64,000 bases of DNA from Synechococcus sp. WH 7805 (GCF_000153285.1 NZ_CH724168.1:541823-605822), one strand, 5' to 3'; counted from the first letter of the stretch, positions 9,261 through 18,771 are shown. Made by a program: numbers and translations. Notes: generated by a model from the sequence alone, not told the origin.

Positions 9261-10012
9261 CCCTGACCCAGATCAAGAAGCATCTCCAAATACTTCAGCG
9301 TGACCCGGCCGCCTTCACAAGGGGGCCCACTGAAGATCCGGCACGAGGTTTCAGCTCCAAAGTGATCCAAAACTGCCGTGGCATGGTGATTCTCCATCGG
9401 CAGTGCAGAGTCCCAAGGGGATGGAGTCAGCAAGCAAGGCAGTCCCGCTGCACGAGCCGAACGCAAGCCGGGTGCTGAGTCTTCCAAGGCAATCGCGCAA
9501 TCTGGATCGACACCACTGCGTCGAAGAGCAAGAAGATAGGGCTCTGGATCAGGTTTTGAACAACGGACATCGTCCGCTGTCACCCAACCGCAGAAAGGGC
9601 CTGCGCTGAAACCGTTCAGAACCTCGAGAAGAGCCTGAACGGACGCAAGTCCGCTGCTGGTGACGATCCACTGCTGGACACCGGCCTGCTGAAGGTCCTT
9701 GAGAAGCCGCAGCACTCCTGGTCGCCACTGCACGGCACCGGAGCGAATCAAGGCGAGGTAGTGACGCTGCTTGGCCTCGCGTAACCGTTGGAGCAGGTCC
9801 GGTGTCAGAGATACAGAGCTCATCTCCGCAAACCGCTGCATGCGCTTGGTTCCCCCGGGAATGGTCAAGAGCTCGGCATACAGGGCAGGGTCCCAGTTCC
9901 AGTCGACACCCAGCTCGGCGAAGGCACGGTTGTAAGCCACCCGATGGCCGGACATCTCCGTATCAGCAAGCGTTCCGTCCACATCCCAAAAGACGGCTTG
10001 CAGTTGAGACAT
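9257..10012 (-). CDS. HAD-superfamily phosphatase, CbbY / phosphoglycolate-phosphatase-like
   Basis: A 251-residue hydrolase with HAD motif I DVDGTLADTE at residues ~10-19, motif II TSSG near 117, and motif III/IV CSKPDPEPYLLAL...ALEDSAPG. The nucleophile and general acid Asp pair are present. The cap domain is of the helical CbbY/beta-phosphoglucomutase-like kind. Substrate cannot be read from sequence. The downstream glycerate kinase makes a photorespiratory substrate such as 2-phosphoglycolate worth considering, but this is inference. First gene of the three-gene minus-strand unit. Confidence 0.88.
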   Translation of the reverse strand: MSQLQAVFWDVDGTLADTEMSGHRVAYNRAFAELGVDWNWDPALYAELLTIPGGTKRMQRFAEMSSVSLTPDLLQRLREAKQRHYLALIRSGAVQWRPGVLRLLKDLQQAGVQQWIVTSSGLASVQALLEVLNGFSAGPFCGWVTADDVRCSKPDPEPYLLALRRSGVDPDCAIALEDSAPGLRSARAAGLPCLLTPSPWDSALPMENHHATAVLDHFGAETSCRIFSGPPCEGGRVTLKYLEMLLDLGQG

Positions 10013-10094
10013 TGCAGCGATTCAGCATGGGTTCAGCCTGATGGAACACCATCGGTGGCGGAACCCCCCACAATGCGTCCATCGGAGATGAGGG

Positions 10095-11990
10095 ATGGTT
10101 GAGGTCGGCCGAAAGCAGCAGTGGCGCCTGCCGCGGCCCATCGATGGCATCCCCCTTGATCGCGCTGCTTTACCCCAACCGCTCAGAGCTGTCCTTTATC
10201 GGCGCGGCCTTTTAACAACAGAGGACGTGGAGGCTCTCCTGAGCGATCAGGACCCGCCGGCTCCCCACGACCACTTCCCCCAGCTCGCCCCGGCGCTTGC
10301 ACGCCTTAGGACGGCGTGCGAGTCGGGGGAGGCTCTGGCCGTTTGCGGTGATTACGACGCCGACGGCATGACCAGCACCGCCCTGCTCCTGCGAGCCTTC
10401 CGCTGTCTTGGTGCCCGACCCAAGGCGGCGATTCCAAGCCGAATGGATGACGGGTATGGGTTGAACCCAGGGATGGTGGAACAGCTCCATGCAGAGGGGA
10501 TCAGACTTTTGATCACGGTCGACAACGGAGTGGCCGCGAAAGAAGCACTGGAGCGCGCCGAAGATCTCGAGGTGGATGTGATCCTCACGGACCACCACAC
10601 CCTTCCGGATCAGCAGCCGAAAGCCATGGCCCTGATCCATCCGGCCACAACTCCTGAAAAATCGCCGTATCGAAGTCTTGCGGGCGTTGGTCTCGCTTAC
10701 ATCGTGGCCCGCACTCTGGCGTTAGAGATGAACAGGCCCGAAGCGATTGCCAACTCCCGGGATCTGTTCTGCATCGGCACCGTGGCCGATATGGCACCCC
10801 TGACAGGGGCCAACCGCAGTCTGCTGAAAGAAGGTTTGAAGCACCTTCACCGCAGCAGCTGTCCGGGTGTGCAGGCCCTGCAGCAGCTGGCTGGACTGGG
10901 TGATCGCCCCCTTATCGCCGATGACATCGGTTTCCAGCTGGCACCCAGGATCAATGCCGTCGGCCGCATTGGTGATCCGGTTCTGGTGGTCGACCTCCTC
11001 ACCGCGGAGGATCAGAACCAGGCCTATGAACTGGGACGCCGCTGCGACGTCCTCAACCGTCAACGCAGAGACCTCTGCGATGCGATCGAAGCGGAAGCCA
11101 TTGCGTTGTTGGAGAGCGACCCATCGCCCCTACCGTCCTTCGTTCTGTTGGCCCAGAGCCATTGGCATCATGGGGTGATTGGGATCGTGGCCGCCCGTTT
11201 GGTGGAGCGTTACCAAAGGCCGGCGGCCCTTTTGGCAGCGGATGGAGAAGGATTGATGCGGGCATCCGTCCGTGCCCCTGAGGGTTTCGCGGTGGATGAA
11301 GCTCTGCGGAACTGCGGCCATCTGCTCGAACGCTTTGGCGGACATCCCGCCGCGGGAGGCTTCACGGTTCAGGCATCGGCCGTGACGGAGTTACACGAAG
11401 AGCTCAACCAACTGGCCACAGCCTGGATCGATCAGAGAGGGCAGGGTTTGCTCGTGGAGCCTGAAGCTCTTCTGACGCTGGAAGAAATCAACCATGACCT
11501 CTGGGCAGGTCTGCAGAAGCTGGAACCCTTCGGAGCAGGCCATCCCAAACCGCTGTTCTGGTCGAGGGGATGTCGGGTGACAGATCAACACTTCCTGCGC
11601 GGTGGGCATCGACGCCTGACGCTTGAGCAGAACGGAACGGAGCGACAGGCCATCTTCTGGCGCTGGCCAGCCACCGCAACACTTGCCCAGACGATTGATC
11701 TGGCCTACCGGGTCACCCAAAACCACTGGAGAGGGGAAACCCGGTTTCAACTTGATATCCAGGCCCTGCGAGCTCACCATCCCGAAATGGAAGTCCAGCG
11801 AGGTTCTGGGATTTACAGGATGCAGCGTCTTGGGGAGAACAGCCTGAAACTGCTGAATTCGGCCGGCGAGTCCATGATCTGCAGGATCAACGACAACGGT
11901 GTGCTGGAAAGCGACGACAGCCGAGCCCGACACCCCTACGTTGCGGAATTACTACAAGAGGCCTGCATAGGTCTTGGCCTTTGCCCATGA
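10095..11990 (+). CDS. recJ: Single-stranded-DNA-specific exonuclease RecJ
   Basis: A 631-residue DHH-family 5'-3' exonuclease acting in recombination and mismatch repair. Motif I GDYDADGMTSTALL is at ~85-98, the DHH motif in LTDHHT near 161, and DHHA1-domain text with GGHPAAGGF near 410. A C-terminal OB-like region follows. ATG 10095 is used; the stop overlaps the start of the ClC gene. Length is normal for RecJ. Its transcription unit probably continues into the channel gene. Confidence 0.95.
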   Translation: MVEVGRKQQWRLPRPIDGIPLDRAALPQPLRAVLYRRGLLTTEDVEALLSDQDPPAPHDHFPQLAPALARLRTACESGEALAVCGDYDADGMTSTALLLRAFRCLGARPKAAIPSRMDDGYGLNPGMVEQLHAEGIRLLITVDNGVAAKEALERAEDLEVDVILTDHHTLPDQQPKAMALIHPATTPEKSPYRSLAGVGLAYIVARTLALEMNRPEAIANSRDLFCIGTVADMAPLTGANRSLLKEGLKHLHRSSCPGVQALQQLAGLGDRPLIADDIGFQLAPRINAVGRIGDPVLVVDLLTAEDQNQAYELGRRCDVLNRQRRDLCDAIEAEAIALLESDPSPLPSFVLLAQSHWHHGVIGIVAARLVERYQRPAALLAADGEGLMRASVRAPEGFAVDEALRNCGHLLERFGGHPAAGGFTVQASAVTELHEELNQLATAWIDQRGQGLLVEPEALLTLEEINHDLWAGLQKLEPFGAGHPKPLFWSRGCRVTDQHFLRGGHRRLTLEQNGTERQAIFWRWPATATLAQTIDLAYRVTQNHWRGETRFQLDIQALRAHHPEMEVQRGSGIYRMQRLGENSLKLLNSAGESMICRINDNGVLESDDSRARHPYVAELLQEACIGLGLCP

Positions 11991-13357
11991 GTCCGGACAG
12001 TCGCCAAGACGTTGCCCTGATTCCAGGGATGCTGCCTTCACAAAGCCGGATCGAAGGCTTAGCCCGTCATTTCATTGGCCTGGTGATCGTTGGCGTTCTG
12101 ATCGGCATCGCTTGCCTGCCGCTCAATCTGGTGGATCGCGTTCAGGAGCAGTTCTACGCACTCATGCCAACGGACGCATCGAGCCCGTGGACTCTGCCCG
12201 GCATTCTTGTGGCGCTGGCGCCACTGGTCGTGATGCCGGTCTTGCTTCTGCTGCAGCGAGGTCCATGGCATGAGGGAGCAGGGTCTGGAATTCCATCCAC
12301 GATGAATGGATTGAAGGATCCGTCCCTGCTGCCAAGGGCCATGGCCGCTCCAGGCACGGTGCAACGCGGCATCCTCTGGTCAATCGCCACCGTGGCCATG
12401 TTTCCTCTGGGAAGGGAAGGGCCTGTTGTGCAGTTCGGTGCCGCGGTGGCCAGGGCCTTCCATCAGCGTTTCAAGGGATGGCTGCCGTCGCTGAGCGAAC
12501 GTCAGATGGTGGCCATTGGGGGAGGAGCCGGCCTGGCCGGCGGGTTCAACACACCTCTGCTCGGAGCCGTTTTCATGCTGGAAGAGCTCACGGCCGATTA
12601 CGCCATCGTGACGATCTGGCCGGCTCTTGTGATCAGCGTTGCAGCAGCAGGACTATCGAACATCGGCGGGCAACCGATGTTCGGCCTCGGCGTTCTCAAC
12701 GTTGTAACTCCCGAGATGGAGCAACTGATGATGGCGATCCCGGTTGGACTCGTTGCAGGACTTTTTGGAGGGCTGTTCAACAGGGGACTGGTCTGGCTGA
12801 CCAGGACACTTTCGGAATCAGTGAAACGCTGGCCACTACAAACAGGTCTCTACCTGGGGGGAGGTCTCAGCCTGCTGGCTTTGATGAGTTGGGGAACATC
12901 GACATCAGACGGAGAATCCCTGGTGCGACAGCTGATCGAGCAGGGCATGCCTGATCCGGTTCGCGATGGTAATCACTTGACCGCAGGCCTCACCAGTCTC
13001 TGGATCACCGCCGTGCGCATGATCGGTCCGATGCTGGCTCTCAGCCCTGGAGTGCCTGGAGGCCTGATTGATCCCTCACTGTCCTTCGGAGCAGTGCTGG
13101 GTTACACCATCTGCAGCAGCGCGGGATACAGCGGTCAATTGGGGATCGGACTGGGTCTCGCTGCAGGCCTATCAGGCGCGACTCAACTCCCCCTGGTCTC
13201 CATCATTTTCGCCTGGCGGCTTGCCGGTGATCAGCAGTTGTTCGCAGGCGTGGTGCTGGCGGCTGTTCTTGCTTCATACACCGGCCGCCTGGTGTGCAGG
13301 GATCCGGTGTATCACGGATTGAGCAAGCTCAATCGTCAGAGTGCGCCGCGGCGATAG
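11987..13357 (+). CDS. ClC-family chloride channel/transporter
   Basis: About 456 residues of integral membrane protein. It carries the ClC selectivity-filter motifs GSGIP (near residue 95) and GREGP (near 136), with the gating-type Glu in the second, and many hydrophobic helices. It probably exchanges or conducts chloride or a related anion across the cytoplasmic membrane. ATG 11987 overlaps the recJ stop as ATGA and is preferred to the ATG six bases earlier. The 3' end overlaps the convergent psb30 gene by 22 bases. Confidence 0.9.
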
Positions 13358-13443
13358 AAGAGGATGAAGATCACTGCTGGTCCAGCCAGGGTGATCAAGG
13401 CCAGTGCGCCGAAATTGGCGATCAGGTGGAAATCGATTCCCAT
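13336..13443 (-). CDS. psb30: Photosystem II protein Psb30 (Ycf12)
   Basis: A 35-residue single-span protein too short for usual ORF cut-offs. Translation from ATG 13443 gives [11 protein letters not shown] followed by [14 protein letters not shown] and the end ILFYRRGAL. The AGPxVIF...RRGxL pattern is the Psb30/Ycf12 signature. Psb30 is a peripheral low-mass subunit of photosystem II in the thylakoid membrane. It runs against the ClC gene and shares its last 22 bases. The upstream region is shared with the divergent YkgJ-type gene. Identification is by motif memory, not by alignment. Confidence 0.87.
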
Positions 13444-13577
13444 GGGTTGAAACAGGTAAGCAACAGTTTGCCGAAACTAGGTTACGAGCCTTCCGCCAGA
13501 AACAATTCAAACCGGGCTGGCCTCTGTGATGGCTTGTCACAGCCCGGACAGAACACAACCAACCACGGATTGTCATC

Positions 13578-13949
13578 ATGAGTCGCCATTCCCTGCACTG
13601 GGCCTGCCTCCAGCACTGCGGAGCCTGCTGCAGGCTGGCCCCAGAGGAACGTCAGGAAGCGATCGAGGCACTGACACCTGAACAGCAGAGCCAATACCTC
13701 GCCATGGTGGGGGCCGATGGGTGGTGCATTCACTTCGACAGTGGTGCCAGGCGATGTCGCATCTACGAAGAACGCCCAGATTTCTGTCGTGTCGCCAGCC
13801 TCTGCAGCCTCTTCGACGTTCCCAAAGACCATGCTGATGCCTTCGCCATCTCCTGCTGCCGCCAGCAGATTCGGTCGGTTCATGGTGGACGCAGTCTGGA
13901 ACTGCGTAAGTTCGAACGACTGATTCGATCCACGCCTCCATTGCGATGA
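13578..13949 (+). CDS. YkgJ-family cysteine-cluster protein
   Basis: A 123-residue protein of the YkgJ putative Zn/Fe-chelating family. Clustered cysteines are visible: CLQHCGACC near the N-terminus, then WCIHFD, RRCRIYEERPDFCR, CSLF and SCC. These are the usual family positions for metal ligands. The biochemical role of the family is not settled. The stop overlaps the next gene by four bases (ATGA), placing it in one operon with the two UPF0016 half-transporters. Confidence 0.88.
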   Translation: MSRHSLHWACLQHCGACCRLAPEERQEAIEALTPEQQSQYLAMVGADGWCIHFDSGARRCRIYEERPDFCRVASLCSLFDVPKDHADAFAISCCRQQIRSVHGGRSLELRKFERLIRSTPPLR

Positions 13950-14275
13950 CCGACGCCGGAAGCTCTCAGCGTCCAGGATTCACAACCGTTCTGGTCAGTA
14001 CCTTCTCCACCGTGTTCCTGGCGGAACTTGGGGACAAGACGCAGTTGGCGACGTTGCTGCTCTCTGCAGAATCCGGACAACCGTGGCTGGTTTTTGGTGG
14101 TGCCGCTCTGGCTCTGATCTGCTCAAGCCTGGTCGGCGTGCTGGTGGGACGCTGGCTTTCCTCAGTTCTGCAACCCGAACGCCTGGAACAAATGGCAGGG
14201 CTGCTGATGGTGGGGCTCGGACTATGGCTCGGATCCCAGGCGCTGCGATCAGTCCTAGGGGACCATCTCCTCTGA
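13946..14275 (+). CDS. UPF0016/GDT1 half-transporter, first copy
   Basis: A 109-residue membrane protein with one copy of the UPF0016 signature ELGDKTQLAT (about residues 26-35), followed by two further hydrophobic segments. Full-length GDT1/TMEM165/Mnx proteins carry two such halves in one chain and export Mn or Ca; here the halves are separate genes. It is translationally coupled to the YkgJ gene and lies 41 bases upstream of the second half. The probable function is manganese/calcium homeostasis as a heterodimer, inferred from the family. Confidence 0.88.
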   Translation: MTDAGSSQRPGFTTVLVSTFSTVFLAELGDKTQLATLLLSAESGQPWLVFGGAALALICSSLVGVLVGRWLSSVLQPERLEQMAGLLMVGLGLWLGSQALRSVLGDHLL

Positions 14276-14316
14276 GCGACCCGGTCGACTCTCAGCCCAA
14301 TCCAACCAACTCAACG

Positions 14317-14622
14317 ATGAATCTCACGCTGCTGCTCTCAACCTTCGTCACTGTGTTTCTGGCTGAGCTCGGAGACAAGACGCAGCTGGCGACCGTGGCA
14401 ATCAGCGGGACCTCGGACCGACCGCTTGCCGTCTTCCTGGGATCATCGAGCGCCCTTGTGATCGCCAGCCTGATCGGGGCTGTTGCTGGGGGATCTCTCT
14501 CGGCGATCATTCCTGCTGACTGGATCCAGCTGTCGGCATCCATCGGGTTTCTGGTCATCGGACTCCGCCTTCTTTGGCCGAAGCTCAATACTGAGTCCGG
14601 TGTCCTTCCAGAACAGGACTGA
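14317..14622 (+). CDS. UPF0016/GDT1 half-transporter, second copy
   Basis: A 101-residue protein starting MNLTLLLSTFVTVFLAELGD, with the UPF0016 motif ELGDKTQLATVA at ~17-28 and two more hydrophobic stretches. It is homologous to the preceding gene but clearly diverged from it, as expected of partners with opposite membrane topology. The ATG at 14317 gives a compact half-size protein; longer in-frame readings add non-family sequence. Likely forms a complete cation exchanger with the first half. Confidence 0.88.
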   Translation: MNLTLLLSTFVTVFLAELGDKTQLATVAISGTSDRPLAVFLGSSSALVIASLIGAVAGGSLSAIIPADWIQLSASIGFLVIGLRLLWPKLNTESGVLPEQD

Positions 14623-14749
14623 ATCACATCCCGTCAAGGCATCGGCTCGTAAGATCGGGTGGATTAAGTGGTTGCGCGGTCCCTCTGCTGCTTGCGCACC
14701 CGTTTTGTCCTCCTCCCGGACCTGAAGGCCGGTTTCCGAATCCGTTCTG

Positions 14750-17125
14750 ATGAAATTCACGGTTGCTGATCTACTCGACCAGGTTCCTTCCGATGGAACC
14801 CTGGAAACGACAAAGCTCGAGAAGATCCTCCGTTTGAGCAATCGAACAGAGAAACACACTCTTGGATTGGCTTTAGAAGCCCTCACGCGCCTTGGAATCC
14901 TGAACACGGATGAAAGCGGTGGCATTCACAAATGCATCACCGATGATTTGGTGCAAGCCCGGCTTCGATGCAGCACCAAGGGTTTTTGTTTCGCCATCCG
15001 AGATGACGGTGGTGATGACATTTACATCCGCGATCATCAGTTGAATCACGCTTGGAACGGTGATCGCGTGCTCGTGCGCATCACCCGGGAAGGCGGCCGC
15101 CGCCGTTCACCTGAGGGAGGTGTGCAATGCATTCTCGAACGGGCCACAACAAGTCTTCTGGCCACTGTTGAACAACAAGAAGAGAAACTCATCGCCATTC
15201 CCCTCGATGATCGTCTTCTTGCGGCCATCGACCTACCGGCTGAGGATGAGAGCTACGCAACGACTTCAGCGGATGAGGCAGTCGCGGAGGTGGTCCTAGA
15301 CCGTTACCCCGTGGCGCAATTTTCGGCCCAGGGCCATGTCGCTCGCTCTCTTCCTCTCAATGGAGGAGCGGAGGATGACAGAGATCTGATGTTGACAAAA
15401 GCCAATCTCCATCAACGTCCCACTCCACCTCGAGCTTCGCTTAAGTCACCCGCAGCAAAGAAGAGGAACGATCTCACTGATCAACCTGCTCTTCTTCTCA
15501 AGCCCTGGTCTGACGATGAGGCTGTCTGTTTACCGGCCATCCATGTCATTCCCCATGAAGGAGGGACACGCCTGTGGGTCCATGCGCCAGCGTTGGCCGA
15601 ACGCCTAACGCCAGGAAACAGTCTTGACCAATGGCTCTTGAACCAATCAGAAAGCATCTGTCTTGGCCGGCAGTGGATACCGCTTCTGAGCCCGGCACTG
15701 ACCAAGGCGAGCGCATTCCGCGTCGGCGAGGTTCAAGATGCAGTCACGCTGCGGCTGGACATTGGCCCTGACTGTGAATGGAAAGACTGGGAGTTCTCCC
15801 TGACCAAGATCCGTCCAGTTGCAGAACTCACACACGAACAACTGGCAGCTCTCGACAATCGCAAACCGAAATCGCGGGCGATCCCAGCGTCCCTTAAACC
15901 GATCAAAGAGCAGATTAACCAACTAGAGACTCTGATTTTTTGTGCCAGGAATGCCCATGAGTGCGAAAAGTCTGCAGGCCTGATCGAACTTGACCTGCCC
16001 AAACCGCAACTCGACAGTCTCGGGGATTTAAATCAAGTTTCCCCTGATGGTGATGGCACCAACTGGACGGAACCGTTCAATCCTGCCGCTCCGGAATGCC
16101 TGATGGCAGTGCTGCTGCGCACGGCACACCGTGTGTGGAGTTATCACTGCAAGAACCTGAATCTTCCAGCTGTGCTGCTTGAAGCTCCCCCTGCCGATGA
16201 TTCAGCACTGACGGATGTTGCTAAAGCTGCAGTTGCGCTTGATGTGCAGCTGGAGCTTGACGAAGACGGCACGCCTTCTGCGGGCGAACTCGCCAAGGCC
16301 GTCGCCGGTTGCCAGTACAGCCGCGTTCTGAATCTGCAGCTTCGCCAGGCACTGCCCGACACCATGTACCGACTTGCTGATGTTGCTGAGACCGCAACAG
16401 GTGTTCAAGTTGATGACGCGATCACGGAGTCTGAAACTGAGGTTGCGTCAGAGATGCAGGCCGATGATCAAGACAGCCAAAATCCCAAGACTGATGGTTC
16501 ATTCTGGTCTCAATCCCTAGCACCCTGGTGTTGCCCGACACTCCATTACGCCGATGTCCTGAATCAACAGGTCCTGTGTCAACTGCTGAATGAGGGAAAG
16601 GACCGTCCCAACGTGCGTCATAAAACCAAGGTGGAGATCGGACGTCAGGGAGCTGGTGATCAGATCACCTGGCCGCTGTTTACCGCATCCCAGGATCAAA
16701 AACTGGCAGAACTGTTCCGGGAACGGATGCTTCAGCGTCTCAACACGCGCCGACGCCAGGTTTCAGATCTACGCAAGGACATGATCGCGATGGCTCATGC
16801 CAGAAGCGCCGAGCCCTTGGTGAATCAGGAGCAAAACGGTGTGATTAGTGGAGTGCAAAGTTATGGATTCTTCGTCGAGATTCCGCCATCGATGGTGGAA
16901 GGGTTAGTGCACGTCAGCTCGTTGAATGACGACTGGTATGAATACCGTTCTCGGCAGAATCGACTGGTGGGACGGCGGAGTCGACGGGTGTATCAACTTG
17001 GAGACCTCGTGAAGGTCAAAGTGCTGAAAGTCGACGTATTGCGCAATCAGATCGACCTGGAAGTAGTACCCACTGATCAGTCCACTGAACAGGACCCCTT
17101 GCCTGTTGCCGTGTCAGACGCATGA
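14750..17125 (+). CDS. zam: Zam / RNB-like protein with C-terminal S1 domain
   Basis: A 791-residue protein shaped like RNase II/R: an N-terminal cold-shock-like region (~55-200), an RNB-like domain (~235-620) and an S1 domain (~690-775, SYGFFVEIPPSMVEGLVHVSSL). Family-type text includes VHAPALAERLTPGNSLD. However the catalytic four-Asp cluster is replaced around PWSDDEAVCL, the RVHE motif reads VLLEAPP, and the TSPIRRY motif reads CCPTLHY. It most resembles the cyanobacterial Zam (acetazolamide-resistance) proteins. It may bind RNA without cutting it. Coupled to ubiX by a four-base overlap. Confidence 0.8.
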   Translation: MKFTVADLLDQVPSDGTLETTKLEKILRLSNRTEKHTLGLALEALTRLGILNTDESGGIHKCITDDLVQARLRCSTKGFCFAIRDDGGDDIYIRDHQLNHAWNGDRVLVRITREGGRRRSPEGGVQCILERATTSLLATVEQQEEKLIAIPLDDRLLAAIDLPAEDESYATTSADEAVAEVVLDRYPVAQFSAQGHVARSLPLNGGAEDDRDLMLTKANLHQRPTPPRASLKSPAAKKRNDLTDQPALLLKPWSDDEAVCLPAIHVIPHEGGTRLWVHAPALAERLTPGNSLDQWLLNQSESICLGRQWIPLLSPALTKASAFRVGEVQDAVTLRLDIGPDCEWKDWEFSLTKIRPVAELTHEQLAALDNRKPKSRAIPASLKPIKEQINQLETLIFCARNAHECEKSAGLIELDLPKPQLDSLGDLNQVSPDGDGTNWTEPFNPAAPECLMAVLLRTAHRVWSYHCKNLNLPAVLLEAPPADDSALTDVAKAAVALDVQLELDEDGTPSAGELAKAVAGCQYSRVLNLQLRQALPDTMYRLADVAETATGVQVDDAITESETEVASEMQADDQDSQNPKTDGSFWSQSLAPWCCPTLHYADVLNQQVLCQLLNEGKDRPNVRHKTKVEIGRQGAGDQITWPLFTASQDQKLAELFRERMLQRLNTRRRQVSDLRKDMIAMAHARSAEPLVNQEQNGVISGVQSYGFFVEIPPSMVEGLVHVSSLNDDWYEYRSRQNRLVGRRSRRVYQLGDLVKVKVLKVDVLRNQIDLEVVPTDQSTEQDPLPVAVSDA

Positions 17126-17733
17126 TCTCTCCTTTCGTGATCGGCGTGAGCGGCGCGTCCGCCCAACAATTAGCGGAACGAAGCATTCAATGGCTTCTTC
17201 GCGGTGGTCACAGCGTTCATGTGATTGTCAGCAGGGGAGCTCACGAAGTTTGGAGAGCTGAACGGGGCATCGCTGTCCCTGTGGATCCCGACCAGCAGCA
17301 ACGGTTCTGGCGTGACCATCTCGACGTGCAAACCGGCGAGTTGATCTGCCATCGCTGGGATGATCAAGCCGCTGTGGTGGCCAGTGGCAGTGTGGTGACG
17401 CGGGGAATGGTGGTTGTCCCCTGCTCGATGGGAACCGTGGGGCGCCTGGCGGCTGGACTGGCAGGAGACCTGCTGGAGCGCAGCGCGGATGTGCACCTCA
17501 AGGAAGGCAGACCCCTCGTCATTGCCCCGAGGGAAATGCCATGGAACCTGATTCATCTGCGCAATCTCACAACGCTTGCCGAAGCTGGAGCCAGGATTGC
17601 TCCGCCCATTCCAGCCTGGTACACCCAACCGGAATCCCTCGACGACATGCTCGACTTTCTTGTCATGCGCCTGTTTGACGGTTTGGGCGAATCGCTGACT
17701 GAACAGAGCCGCTGGCAGGGACGACGACCATGA
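17122..17733 (+). CDS. ubiX: Flavin prenyltransferase UbiX
   Basis: A 203-residue flavoprotein that prenylates FMN to make the cofactor of UbiD-type decarboxylases, serving plastoquinone-type biosynthesis. It starts with the Rossmann-like GVSGASAQQLAERSIQWL. Downstream are the phosphate-binding PCSMGTVGRLAAGLAGDLLERSADV and the LVIAPREMPWNLIHLRNL motif, both conserved in UbiX. The start overlaps the Zam stop, and its stop overlaps the next gene, each by four bases. Full length. Confidence 0.93.
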   Translation: MISPFVIGVSGASAQQLAERSIQWLLRGGHSVHVIVSRGAHEVWRAERGIAVPVDPDQQQRFWRDHLDVQTGELICHRWDDQAAVVASGSVVTRGMVVVPCSMGTVGRLAAGLAGDLLERSADVHLKEGRPLVIAPREMPWNLIHLRNLTTLAEAGARIAPPIPAWYTQPESLDDMLDFLVMRLFDGLGESLTEQSRWQGRRP

Positions 17734-18227
17734 CTCCGCTGCAACGGCTGCTTCTGATTCCATGCCTGTCACCCTTGCTGCTCACGTTGCTGGTGGCAGG
17801 TCTGAATCTCGGGAAGGGAGGAAGCCTTCGGATCCTCACCTGGCAGCTTCCCACCCTGCCCATCGGTGCCTGGATGGCCATTGCAGCTGCAACCGGCGCG
17901 GCACTGGGTTCAGGAGGTGCCTTGGCGGCATCTCCCCAGCAACCCACGCTCCAGCGCGAAGTGCGGCGGCCCTTTGAATGGCCGCCTGAGCGTTCGGAAC
18001 CACCTGAACCGCCGAATTCTCCCCCCGATGCCGCGTCCGTGACGTGGCCTGAACGGGATGTGCGTGATCCAGCGCCAACGGTTTCCGTACCCTTTCGGGT
18101 GATTCGACGCGGCGACGCACAAGCTGAGACCGTGCCGATGGATGATCAGGCGAAGACCACGGCAGCTGGAGCATCCAAGGCTGCAGAGCCTGATGACTGG
18201 AATAAGCCCCTCAGCGAGGACTGGTAG
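17730..18227 (+). CDS. Conserved cyanobacterial membrane protein, unknown function
   Basis: A 165-residue protein with two N-terminal hydrophobic segments (~8-26 and ~40-66, the second rich in Ala/Gly), then a polar Pro-rich tail of ~100 residues, probably disordered and facing one side of the membrane. I do not recognise a named family. The short topology resembles small LapA-like two-helix proteins, but no diagnostic motif is visible. Its ATG overlaps the ubiX stop, so it is the last gene of the zam-ubiX operon. Confidence 0.75.
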   Translation: MTPLQRLLLIPCLSPLLLTLLVAGLNLGKGGSLRILTWQLPTLPIGAWMAIAAATGAALGSGGALAASPQQPTLQREVRRPFEWPPERSEPPEPPNSPPDAASVTWPERDVRDPAPTVSVPFRVIRRGDAQAETVPMDDQAKTTAAGASKAAEPDDWNKPLSEDW

Positions 18228-18286
18228 GCGGCGATTGGTGAGGTAACACCAATGCTGTCTACAGTCCCGCCAGTGACCGACAACCG

Positions 18287-18724
18287 GTGAGCGAAACCCC
18301 TGCCAAGCCGAAAGGCACGACCAAACCCGCTGGTGAAGGCAAAGCAAAACCTGCTGCCAAACCAAAGCCCGAGGACAAAGCTTTCGCCTCCTTCATCCAA
18401 GAAGACTTCCTCCCCTCGCTCTCGAAGGCCTTGGCCGATCGAGGACATGCTCCAGTGAGCCTTTCTCTCTCGGAGGGAGAGCGCCCCGTGGTGGGTGGTT
18501 TGTGTTGGATGGTGAAAGGAGAGCTCAGTAGCGAGCGCAGGTTTTGGCTCTGCTTCGAATCCGATGCCATCACCTCCGGCAAAACCATTGCCCTTGCCGA
18601 GTCCGCAGCCGAACCAAGCCTGCTGGAATCGTTTCTGATCGACGAGAAGCGAATGACCCTCGCGCTTCTGCAATCGCGACTGCTCCAGCGGCTCAACGGT
18701 CAGAAATGGCTTGGTGGCAACTGA
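18287..18724 (+). CDS. DUF2996 family protein
   Basis: A 145-residue soluble protein with a Lys/Pro/Ala-rich N-terminus (~1-28) followed by the DUF2996 domain ([42 protein letters not shown]). The family is found in cyanobacteria and plastids and has no established function. It starts at GTG 18287 with no better ATG. It lies 48 bases upstream of acsF on the same strand and may be co-transcribed with it. Confidence 0.85.
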   Translation: MSETPAKPKGTTKPAGEGKAKPAAKPKPEDKAFASFIQEDFLPSLSKALADRGHAPVSLSLSEGERPVVGGLCWMVKGELSSERRFWLCFESDAITSGKTIALAESAAEPSLLESFLIDEKRMTLALLQSRLLQRLNGQKWLGGN

Positions 18725-18771
18725 ACCACTCGCTTCACAGAGACCTCGGCAACCTCACGGTGCCACTTACG

